Source: Subtercola sp.
Lineage (GTDB): Bacteria; Actinomycetota; Actinomycetes; Actinomycetales; Microbacteriaceae
NCBI GenBank assembly: GCA_025463765.1
Contig: JAODBC010000005.1
Coordinates: 1-34,695 of the forward strand
DNA length: 34,695 nt
Direction of reading: 5' to 3'
The position numbers and the translations under genes are program-made. Under the pieces are notes generated by a model, which did not search any database, had not been told where the DNA came from, and was given only the letters and a program-made list of their open reading frames with translations. This document shows positions 24,123-31,135 of the stretch, piece after piece. Numbering within the stretch: the first letter of the stretch is position 1; every line of letters starts with the position of its first letter.

Positions 24123-24227
24123 CATTTGTGCGCCGCCACCTCTGGGCCCACGCCGGGCGACCGGATGCTCGCGCCGTGGTTGTGGCCGCTGCCAACGCTG
24201 GGCGCTCACGACGAGTGCGGCTTTTGC

Positions 24228-24263
24228 GGACGAGAGAGTGCGGCGTGACGGCATCTCTCGTCC
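24228..24263. promoter_or_regulatory. 10-bp inverted repeat in the rsmI-pmt divergent region
   Basis: Perfect arms GGACGAGAGA (24228-24237) and TCTCTCGTCC (24254-24263) with a 16-base spacer lie about 100 bp upstream of the pmt -10 box and 110 bp upstream of the rsmI one. If both transcripts are leaderless, the repeat is in neither mRNA and would act as DNA, for example as a regulator site. The rest of this 255-bp region holds no gene. Confidence 0.4.
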
Positions 24264-24352
24264 CGAACTGCCGCTCTCGCGAAGGGGCTCGCGTCCGGCG
24301 AGAGTTTGCACAGGAAGGGGCGGCGGCCACCGGGCTCGCAGCCGCCTTTGGA

Positions 24353-24358
24353 TAGCAT
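24353..24358 (+). promoter_or_regulatory. -10 box of pmt, leaderless arrangement
   Basis: TAGCAT, seven bases, then GTG at 24366. The ATG inside the box (24357) is in frame but would then be untranscribed. Confidence 0.5.
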
Positions 24359-24365
24359 GGGGCGG

Positions 24366-26309
24366 GTGAGCCCAGCGACCGACTCAGAACCGCCCGTGCC
24401 GGCGCCCGATGACGACTCTTCCGGCACGCCCGACCAAGGCACGCACCAAGGCACGCACCAAGGCACGCCCGCCGCTCAGGCCGCGCCCCTCGCGCACGCC
24501 GAAGGCCGAGCGACCGGCGCATCCGACACCGCGGTGACCACCGAAGCGCCCACGCCCGGCCACACCGCCGTGGCCGTGGCCGTGGCCGAGCGTCCCGGCG
24601 CACTCGGGGTCGACACGCTCCCCTGGAACATCACGCCCGAAGACGCCGCGGAGGCAGCAGCGGCAGCGGCCGGCGCCCCCACAGCCGGCGCCGCCCGCAC
24701 CGCCGCACTGCGGGCATCCCTCGACCCCGACTACGACTACCGCGAACCGCTCGGCAGTCGCCTCGACCGGTGGTGGACCCGGCTGATGTACACCCCGGGC
24801 CGCCAGCGGCTCTGGCGCTGGGGCGGCCCCATCGCGGTGACACTTCTCGCGGCCGTGCTGCGCCTCTACGACCTCGGAAACCCGCAGAGCCTCGTGTTCG
24901 ACGAGACGTTCTACGTCAAAGACGCCTGGTCGCTGCTGCACCTCGGCTACGAGGGCAGCTGGCCGTCGGGCGCCGATCCTTCGTTCGCGGCCGGGAACGT
25001 GAATCAGTTCACCACAGCCCCGGGCTATGTCGTGCATCCGCCTCTCGGCAAGTGGATCATCGCCATGGGCGAGGCCGTCTTCGGCGCCCAGAACGCCTTC
25101 GGCTGGCGCATCTCGGTGGCGGTCTGCGGCATTCTCGCCGTGTTGCTGATCTCGCTGATCGGCACGAAACTCTTCAAGTCGACCCTGCTCGGCACCATCG
25201 CGGGCTTCTTGTTCGCCATCGACGGCCACGCCATCGTCATGAGCCGGGTGGGCATTCTCGACGGCATTCTGATGCTGTTCCTGCTGCTCGGTTTCGGCGC
25301 CGTGCTGCTCGACCGCGAGTGGCATCTGCGGCGCCTGGCGGCGTGGGTCGCCCGGCGCGAAGACGAAGGTAGAGAACCCACCTGGGGGCCGACCTTGTGG
25401 TGGCGGCCGTGGCTCATGGCGGCGGCTGTAGCGTTCGGTTTGGCCAGCGCGGTGAAGTGGTCCGGCCTGTACTTTCTGGTGGCATTCGTGCTGTACGCGG
25501 TGCTGGTGGATGCCCTGGCCCGCCGCCGCGCCGGCATTCCGTTCTGGCTCAGCGCTTCCATCTTGAAGCAGGGGGTGGCCACGGTCATCCTCACTGTTCC
25601 GCTGTATCTGGCGAGCTACCTCGTCACCTGGACAGGCTGGTTCGTCACCAACGGCGGCTATTACCGCAATTGGGCAGAGACCGACGGAAAGCCCTGGACA
25701 GGTTCGCTCTCGTGGGTGCCGCTGGTCATCCAGAACTTCTGGCACTTCGAAGTGTCGGTGTACAACTTCAACGTCAATGAGCACGATCCCCACCCCTACG
25801 CGGCGAATCCGCTGACCTGGCTGTTCATGATCCGGCCGACGCAGATGTACGTGGGCACCTTCAACGACGGCACCGGCAACTGCGGCGCGCAGACCTGCTA
25901 CGCGAACATCACGTCTGTCGGCAACGCCGCCATCTGGTGGGCGGCGACCGCGGCGATCTTCTACCTGGTGTACCGGCTGATCAGAAAGCGCGAATGGCAG
26001 GTCGGGCTCATCTTGATGGGCATGGTGGCGGGGTACTTGCCCTGGCTGCTGTACATCAACCGCACCATCTTCCAGTTCTATACGATCGCGTTCGAGCCGT
26101 ACATGATTCTCGGGCTGGTGTTCGTGATCGGGCTCGCGCTCGGTAAACGAACGGACCCGCCCCGAAAACGGGCGAGAGCTCTGTGGATCGTGGCCGCCTA
26201 CCTGCTGCTGGCCGTGCTCGTCACCGCGTTCTTCTACCCCGTCTGGACCGCCCAGCCCATCCCCGGCTGGCTGCTCACGCTGCATTACTGGCTGCCGTCG
26301 TGGCGCTAG
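24366..26309 (+). CDS. pmt: Polyprenyl-phosphate-mannose--protein mannosyltransferase
   Basis: GT39-family membrane enzyme that transfers mannose from polyprenyl-phosphate mannose to Ser/Thr of secreted proteins. The 647-residue protein has a cytoplasmic, disordered Ala/Pro/Thr-rich N-terminus of about 150 residues, then roughly ten membrane segments. The catalytic-type acidic pair D179-E180 lies in LVFDETFYVKDAW in the first external loop. The start is GTG at 24366, set by the -10 box; ATG at 24357 would add three residues. The N-terminal tract contains a 12-bp triple repeat. A YeiH-family gene overlaps its end by 10 bp. Confidence 0.95.
   Translation: MSPATDSEPPVPAPDDDSSGTPDQGTHQGTHQGTPAAQAAPLAHAEGRATGASDTAVTTEAPTPGHTAVAVAVAERPGALGVDTLPWNITPEDAAEAAAAAAGAPTAGAARTAALRASLDPDYDYREPLGSRLDRWWTRLMYTPGRQRLWRWGGPIAVTLLAAVLRLYDLGNPQSLVFDETFYVKDAWSLLHLGYEGSWPSGADPSFAAGNVNQFTTAPGYVVHPPLGKWIIAMGEAVFGAQNAFGWRISVAVCGILAVLLISLIGTKLFKSTLLGTIAGFLFAIDGHAIVMSRVGILDGILMLFLLLGFGAVLLDREWHLRRLAAWVARREDEGREPTWGPTLWWRPWLMAAAVAFGLASAVKWSGLYFLVAFVLYAVLVDALARRRAGIPFWLSASILKQGVATVILTVPLYLASYLVTWTGWFVTNGGYYRNWAETDGKPWTGSLSWVPLVIQNFWHFEVSVYNFNVNEHDPHPYAANPLTWLFMIRPTQMYVGTFNDGTGNCGAQTCYANITSVGNAAIWWAATAAIFYLVYRLIRKREWQVGLILMGMVAGYLPWLLYINRTIFQFYTIAFEPYMILGLVFVIGLALGKRTDPPRKRARALWIVAAYLLLAVLVTAFFYPVWTAQPIPGWLLTLHYWLPSWR
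24434..24469 (+). repeat. 12-bp tandem repeat in the pmt 5' region
   Basis: Three units CCAAGGCACGCA (24434-24445, 24446-24457, 24458-24469; the last differs at one base), in frame, encode QGTHQGTHQGT within the disordered cytoplasmic N-terminus (about residues 23-35). Confidence 0.93.
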
Positions 26310-27334
26310 GCGCACCGCGCTGGCTGCCGGGCGTCGCCGTGGCCGGCCTGGCGGCGCTCGTCGCCTTCGGCCTGCACCAGCTCGTCCCGGCCATCCCGCT
26401 GCTCACCGCGGCTGTCGGGCTCGGGATGATCGTGGGGCAGATTCCCGCAACGCAACGCCTGCTCGACACCGTCTTGAAGCCCGGCATCGCCGTCGCCGCG
26501 CGCCGGCTGCTGCGTATCGGCATCGTGCTGCTCGGGCTGAAGCTCTCGCTCTTCGACATCGCGGGGCTCGGCTGGGCGACGATTCTCGTCATCGTGCTCA
26601 TCGTCGGCATCACATTCGCAGCGACGCTCGGCCTCGGCAAACTGCTGCGCCTTCCCGGCACACAACCGATACTGATCGCGGCCGGGTTCTCGATCTGCGG
26701 GGCATCCGCGGTGGGCGCGATGAGCGCCGTCACCCGCAGCAAAGACGAAGATCAGGCCACACCGATCGCCCTCGTGACGCTGTGCGGAACGCTCGCCATC
26801 TTCATCCTGCCCGCCCTGCGTCTGCCGCTCGGCCTCGACGCCGAACAGTTCGGCCTCTGGGTCGGTCTCAGCGTGCACGACGTGGGACAGGTCGTGGCGA
26901 CCGCCACGATCGTCGGGCCGACCGCACTCGCCGTGGCTGTTGTCGTGAAGCTGACCCGAGTGCTCACCCTCGCCCCGATGGTGGCGATCGTGGGGCTCGT
27001 CGAGCGCAATCGCGACCGCCGCATCGATGCGTTGTCCGCCGCATCCGATACCGCCACCACGCCGCGCGCCAAGCGCCCCGCCATCGTGCCGCTGTTCATT
27101 GCGGGGTTTCTCGCGGCGGTGGTGCTGCGCACCTTCGTTCCGCTGCCCGACGAGCTTCTCTCGCTCGCCGACACCCTGCAGACCACGCTGCTGGCGATGG
27201 CGCTGTTCGGGTTGGGCTCGAACATCCGCTTCGCCACGCTGGCCCGCACCGGCTGGCGCGCGCTCATCGTCGGACTCACTTCGTGGGCGCTTATCGCCGC
27301 CATGTCGCTCGGCGCGGTCGGCATCCTGACCTGA
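26300..27334 (+). CDS. YeiH-family putative transporter (UPF0324)
   Basis: 344-residue integral membrane protein with about ten hydrophobic segments. Family hallmarks are the GFSICGASAVGAMSAV segment (near 130-145), SVHDVGQVVATATIVG (near 193-208), a KLTRVLTLAP segment and FGLGSNIRF near the C-terminus. YeiH proteins are annotated as putative sulfate exporters on weak evidence; the substrate is unknown. GTG at 26300 is the only start that keeps the first helix, and it overlaps the pmt stop by 10 bp. The pair is therefore probably co-transcribed and coupled. It converges with the acyl-CoA synthetase gene 15 bp away, without a visible terminator. Confidence 0.88.
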   Translation: MALGAPRWLPGVAVAGLAALVAFGLHQLVPAIPLLTAAVGLGMIVGQIPATQRLLDTVLKPGIAVAARRLLRIGIVLLGLKLSLFDIAGLGWATILVIVLIVGITFAATLGLGKLLRLPGTQPILIAAGFSICGASAVGAMSAVTRSKDEDQATPIALVTLCGTLAIFILPALRLPLGLDAEQFGLWVGLSVHDVGQVVATATIVGPTALAVAVVVKLTRVLTLAPMVAIVGLVERNRDRRIDALSAASDTATTPRAKRPAIVPLFIAGFLAAVVLRTFVPLPDELLSLADTLQTTLLAMALFGLGSNIRFATLARTGWRALIVGLTSWALIAAMSLGAVGILT

Positions 27335-27349
27335 CCCGCCGGGGCGGCG

Positions 27350-28921
27350 TCAGACTGAGGCCGACGCCTCCTCGCGGGCGATCCACGTCGCCACAAGCTC
27401 ACGCTTCAGCACCTTGCCCGACGGGCCGAGGGGCAGGGCCTCCACGATCTCGATGTGCCGGGGGTACTTGTACGCCGCCACGTCTTCGCGCACGAAGTCG
27501 CCGAGCTCTTCGGGTGTGGCCGAAGCGCCTGCAGCCAGCACCACCGACGCCACGATCTCCTGCCCGTGCGTCTCGTGAGGCACGCCGTAAACCGCGACCA
27601 TCGACACGGCCGGATGCCCCGCCAGCACCTCTTCGACCTCACGCGGATACACGTTGTAGCCGTTGCGCAGAATCATGTCTTTCGTGCGGTCGACGATGGT
27701 GAGGTAGCCGTCTTCGTCTTTTCGCCCGAGGTCTCCGGTACGGAACCACCCGTCGATGACGGCCTTGGCCGTGTCTTCGGGGCGGTTGTGGTACCCGTTC
27801 ATCAGGTTGTGCCCGCGGATCACGACTTCGCCCAGCTCCCCGATGGGCATCATCGAAATGGCGTCCGCGATCTCGGCGTCGGCGATCTCGACGTCGACCC
27901 CCCAGATCGGCGTTCCGATGGTTCCGGGCCGCGGCGGCACCCCGACCATGTTGAACGTGGCGACGGGTGAGGTTTCGGTGAGCCCGTACCCCTCATGGAT
28001 CTCGGTGCCGTAGACCTCGCGAAACCGGTCGATCACGGCGACCGGCAGGGCCGCGCCGCCGGAGATTCCGTAGCGCAACGGGGGACGGGCATCCGTTCGT
28101 GTCGCCGCGTCGAGCAGGGCGAAGTACATGGTCGGCACACCCATGAAAATCGTGCAGGCCTGCTCGTTCATCACCTGCAGGGCCGCGTCGCCGGTGAACT
28201 TCGGCACCATCACGATGGTGGCGCCCGCCCGAAAGACAGTGTTCATGGTGCAGGTCTGGCCGAAGGTGTGAAAGAGCGGCAGAGCTCCGAGAACCCGGTC
28301 GCCCGCCTTCATGTCGAACGTGGTCAGCAGCGAGACATTCACCTGCTCGACGAGGGCGAAGTGCGAGCCTTCTGCGCCTTTCGGGGTTCCGGTTGTACCG
28401 CTCGTGTAAAGAATGGTCGCCGTATCGAAGGGCCCACGCTGCACGTAGGTCTCGATGGGTACGGATGCCCGGGCCTCGTCTTCGAGGCGGGGCGGCAGCT
28501 CGGGGTTGGCCTCGGGCAGCAGCACGCTCAGCACCGGGATGCCCGCAAGCGCCGCGCCCTTGGCACCCTCCGCCAGAAGCGGCGCCGCACAGACCAGCAG
28601 CTCGGCCCCGCTGTCACGCAGCACGTATTCGATCTCTTTGCCCTTCAACAGGGCATGGATCGGCACCACCACACCGCCGAGCGCGAGAATCGCGTAATAG
28701 ACCCGGGGGAAATCGGCGACGTTCGGTATGAGCATCGCAACAGGTGTTCCGGGCTTCACACCGCGATCACGCAGCGCTCCGGCGTATTGCCTGGTCTGCT
28801 GCCAGAGTTCGGCGTAGGTCGTTTCTGTGGGGCCGACAACCAAGGCCACATTGTCGGGAGTTCTCTTGGCCGCCTCGACGAGGATCGAAGCTACAGAGAC
28901 AGTGGCAAAACCAGTACTCAT
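27350..28921 (-). CDS. Long-chain fatty-acid--CoA ligase-like AMP-forming enzyme
   Basis: 523-residue ANL-superfamily enzyme that activates a carboxylic acid with ATP and CoA. The AMP-binding P-loop is LYTSGTTGTPKG, the A5 motif is YGLTETSP, the hinge region has GWFRTGDLG and VDRTKDMI with NGYNVYPREVE, and the C-terminal catalytic lysine lies in LGPSGKVLKRE. The acyl substrate cannot be read from sequence; a medium- or long-chain fatty acid is the default. The start is ATG at 28921, which fits the family. A longer in-frame reading to 29041 runs through promoter DNA. It diverges from metY across a 199-bp gap. Confidence 0.93.
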   Translation of the reverse strand: MSTGFATVSVASILVEAAKRTPDNVALVVGPTETTYAELWQQTRQYAGALRDRGVKPGTPVAMLIPNVADFPRVYYAILALGGVVVPIHALLKGKEIEYVLRDSGAELLVCAAPLLAEGAKGAALAGIPVLSVLLPEANPELPPRLEDEARASVPIETYVQRGPFDTATILYTSGTTGTPKGAEGSHFALVEQVNVSLLTTFDMKAGDRVLGALPLFHTFGQTCTMNTVFRAGATIVMVPKFTGDAALQVMNEQACTIFMGVPTMYFALLDAATRTDARPPLRYGISGGAALPVAVIDRFREVYGTEIHEGYGLTETSPVATFNMVGVPPRPGTIGTPIWGVDVEIADAEIADAISMMPIGELGEVVIRGHNLMNGYHNRPEDTAKAVIDGWFRTGDLGRKDEDGYLTIVDRTKDMILRNGYNVYPREVEEVLAGHPAVSMVAVYGVPHETHGQEIVASVVLAAGASATPEELGDFVREDVAAYKYPRHIEIVEALPLGPSGKVLKRELVATWIAREEASASV

Positions 28922-29120
28922 CGCGCACTCTTTTCGGTCGGCGTTGACGTGTTCATATCGTAACTCCGGCGAGAGCCAGAGCGTGGGGGCTTGCGGTCTA
29001 TTCGATGCAAAGGCACAGATCGATGGGCCCGAGTTATGCACAGTTCGGGGCGCCGGCGAATTGTTACCAATTGGGGCAGCCCGAAACGAGCCGAAGGCGA
29101 CGCTGAGCTAGCTTGGAGCC
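28922..29120. promoter_or_regulatory. Divergent promoter region acyl-CoA ligase / metY
   Basis: 199 bp without a gene. A short palindrome AATTG-TTAC-CAATT lies at 29059-29072, about 50 bp ahead of the metY start, in an AT-rich patch; it is a candidate operator. TACGAT on the minus strand near 28957-28962 could be the ligase -10 box. I see no SAM or cobalamin riboswitch pattern. Confidence 0.4.
29109..29114 (+). promoter_or_regulatory. -10 box of metY, leaderless arrangement
   Basis: TAGCTT, six bases, then ATG at 29121. GGAG lies inside the six-base spacer, too close to the ATG for a normal Shine-Dalgarno. Confidence 0.5.
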
Positions 29121-30413
29121 ATGGCAGATCGCGAATACGGCTTCAGAACTCGGGCAATCCACGCAGGCAACATTCCCGACCCTGTCACCGGGGCACGGGC
29201 GTTACCCATTTATCAGACGTCGGCATTCGTCTTCGACGACACGTCTGACGCGGCCGCGCGCTTCGCGTTGCAGAAGTACGGAAACATCTACAGCCGGCTC
29301 GCGAACCCCACCGTCGCCTCGTTCGAAGAGCGCGTCGCCAGCCTCGAGGGTGGCCTCGGTGGTGTCGCGACCGCCTCCGGCCTCGCAGCGCAATACATCA
29401 CGTTCGCCTCGCTCGTCGGCGCCGGCGACCACATCGTCTCGTCGGCAAATCTCTACGGCGGCTCGATCACTCAGCTCGACGTGACGCTGCGCCGGTTCGG
29501 CGTCGACACCACCTTCGTGAAGAGCTCAGACCCGGCCGACTACGCCGCCGCCATCACCGACAAGACCAAGCTGATCTTCGCCGAGACGGTGGCCAACCCG
29601 TCGGGCGAGATCGCCGACATCGAGGGCCTCGCCGAGGTCGCGCACGCGCACGGCCTGCCGCTGATCATCGACTCGACCATCGCCACCCCCTACCTCAACA
29701 GGCCCATCGAGTGGGGCGCAGACGTCGTCATCCACTCGGCCACCAAGTTTCTGGGCGGCCACGGCACCACCCTCGGCGGCGTCGTCGTCGAGAGCGGCCG
29801 GTTCGACTGGCACAGCGAGAAGTTCCCGCTGTTCGGGCAGCCGGTGCCGACCTACGGCGGCTTGCAGTGGTCGGGCAACTTCGGCGAGTACGCGTTTCTC
29901 ACCCGGCTGCGCGCCGAGCAGTTGCGCGACATCGGCCCGACGCTCGCGCCGCACTCCGCCTTCTTGCTCGCGCAGGGTGTCGAGACGCTGCCGTTCCGCA
30001 TGCAGGCGCACGTCGACAACGCACGCATCGTCGCCGAGTGGCTCGACGCCGATCCGCGCATCGAGTTCGTGAACTGGGCCGGCCTGCCCGGGCATCCGCA
30101 TTACGAGCGCGGCCTCAAGTACCTACCGAAGGGCCCCGGTTCGGTATTCAGCTTCGGGGTGAAGGGCGGTCGAGACGCCGGGCGAACCTTCATCGAATCG
30201 GTCGACCTGGCGAGTCATCTGGCCAATATCGGCGACGCGAAGACCCTGGTCATTCACCCGGCCTCGACCACGCACGCCCAGCTCACCGAGCAGCAACTGC
30301 TCGCTGCGGGCGTTCTCCCCGGTGTCGTTCGCATCTCGGTGGGAATAGAAGACCCCGATGACATCGTTTACGACCTTGACCAGGCTTTGACCAAAGCAAC
30401 GGAGGGCAAGTAA
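29121..30413 (+). CDS. metY: O-acetylhomoserine sulfhydrylase
   Basis: PLP enzyme of methionine synthesis: O-acetylhomoserine plus sulfide gives homocysteine and acetate. The 430-residue Cys/Met-metabolism protein has YSRLANPT (57-64), LYGGSITQL (111-119), D184 in LIIDSTIATP and the PLP lysine K209 in SATKFLGGHGT. Length and the GGVVVESGRFDW segment favour MetY over cystathionine synthase or lyase. ATG at 29121 follows a -10 box by six bases. Its TAA overlaps the ATG of the CoA-binding gene, so the two are coupled. Confidence 0.96.
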   Translation: MADREYGFRTRAIHAGNIPDPVTGARALPIYQTSAFVFDDTSDAAARFALQKYGNIYSRLANPTVASFEERVASLEGGLGGVATASGLAAQYITFASLVGAGDHIVSSANLYGGSITQLDVTLRRFGVDTTFVKSSDPADYAAAITDKTKLIFAETVANPSGEIADIEGLAEVAHAHGLPLIIDSTIATPYLNRPIEWGADVVIHSATKFLGGHGTTLGGVVVESGRFDWHSEKFPLFGQPVPTYGGLQWSGNFGEYAFLTRLRAEQLRDIGPTLAPHSAFLLAQGVETLPFRMQAHVDNARIVAEWLDADPRIEFVNWAGLPGHPHYERGLKYLPKGPGSVFSFGVKGGRDAGRTFIESVDLASHLANIGDAKTLVIHPASTTHAQLTEQQLLAAGVLPGVVRISVGIEDPDDIVYDLDQALTKATEGK

Positions 30414-31012
30414 TGTCACTCACCATCGACGAAGCGGCTGCGGCTGCCGAAGACACGATCACCGCGCAGTATGCGAACGGGCTGACGTGCAGCGTTCCCG
30501 CCAGCTCACCGCTGGCGAAGCTTCTCAAGTCGCAGCGCACCTGGGTAGGCCCGAGCGCAAAAGACCGCCTCAAGATTCTGCGCAAGGCCAAGTCGATCGC
30601 CATCGTGGGCGCCTCCCCGAACGCGGCCCGCTCGAGCTACTTCGTGGGCACCTACCTGCTGCAGTCGAGCGACTACCGGGTCTACTTCGTGAACCCCAAC
30701 GCCGACGAGATTCTCGGCCAGAAGGCGTACCCCGACCTGGCGTCGCTGCCCGAGGTGCCCGACATCGTCGACGTTTTTCGAAAGGCAAGCGACATTCCTT
30801 CGGTCATCGACGATGTTCTGGCGATCGGCGCGAAGACGGTCTGGGTGCAACTGGGCATCTGGAACCAAGATGCCGCCCTGTACGGCGAAAGCAAGGGCCT
30901 CACCGTGGTGATGGATCGTTGCCTCAAGGTGGAGCATGCGCGCTTTCACGGCGGGCTGCACCTGCTCGGCTTCGACACCGGCCAGATCTCCGCGCGCAAG
31001 CAGCTGCGCTGA
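30413..31012 (+). CDS. CoA-binding domain protein (YccU/YneT-like)
   Basis: 199-residue soluble protein with a Rossmann-type CoA-binding domain: SIAIVGASPN (61-70), YFVNPNADEILG, and VWVQLGIWNQDA near 143-154. A DRCLKVEHARF segment follows near 168-178; in this family it carries a conserved Cys and His. The N-terminal 50 residues are extra compared with the 140-residue E. coli YccU type. Its biochemical role is not known. It overlaps metY by one base (TAATG), with GGAGGG upstream, and metY-CoA-binding pairs are common in bacteria, so a role in sulfur or acyl metabolism linked to MetY is inferred. Confidence 0.85.
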   Translation: MSLTIDEAAAAAEDTITAQYANGLTCSVPASSPLAKLLKSQRTWVGPSAKDRLKILRKAKSIAIVGASPNAARSSYFVGTYLLQSSDYRVYFVNPNADEILGQKAYPDLASLPEVPDIVDVFRKASDIPSVIDDVLAIGAKTVWVQLGIWNQDAALYGESKGLTVVMDRCLKVEHARFHGGLHLLGFDTGQISARKQLR

Positions 31013-31041
31013 CACCGGCAGCTCGGTTCGACCGCACAGAC

Positions 31042-31101
31042 GCGACCGGACCACGCGCGACTGGCACACACGCGACTGGCACACTTGCGACTGGCCGAGC
31101 G
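31042..31101 (+). repeat. 15-bp direct repeats upstream of the SARP gene
   Basis: Period-15 array with core GCGACTGG. Copies lie at 31057-31071 and 31072-31086 (13 of 15 identical), with a third sharing its first nine bases (31087-31101) and a weaker one before (31042-31056). It ends 22 bp before the -10 box. SARP regulators recognise direct repeats, so these may be binding sites, although the period is longer than the 11 bp usual for SARPs. Confidence 0.6.
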
Positions 31102-31123
31102 ACCCGTCGTCAGCCCCCGGCGC

Positions 31124-31129
31124 TAACAT
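31124..31129 (+). promoter_or_regulatory. -10 box of the SARP-like gene, leaderless arrangement
   Basis: TAACAT, six bases, then GTG at 31136. No Shine-Dalgarno and no -35 are seen, consistent with an activator-dependent promoter. Confidence 0.55.
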
Positions 31130-31135
31130 CGACTG

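Noticed and set aside
23250..24311. Longer rsmI starting at 24311
   Set aside because: The extra 67 residues run through the divergent promoter region; the leaderless -10 box and the family start both point to 24110.
24384..26315. 643-codon open frame on the minus strand covering almost all of pmt
   Set aside because: It is exactly antisense to a clear membrane enzyme, is Arg/Glu/His/Gln-rich, and has no recognisable domain, ribosome site or promoter. Such long antisense frames are expected in high-GC genes.
28922..29120. SAM or other riboswitch ahead of metY
   Set aside because: The metY transcript appears to be leaderless, and no conserved riboswitch core or leader stem set is recognisable.
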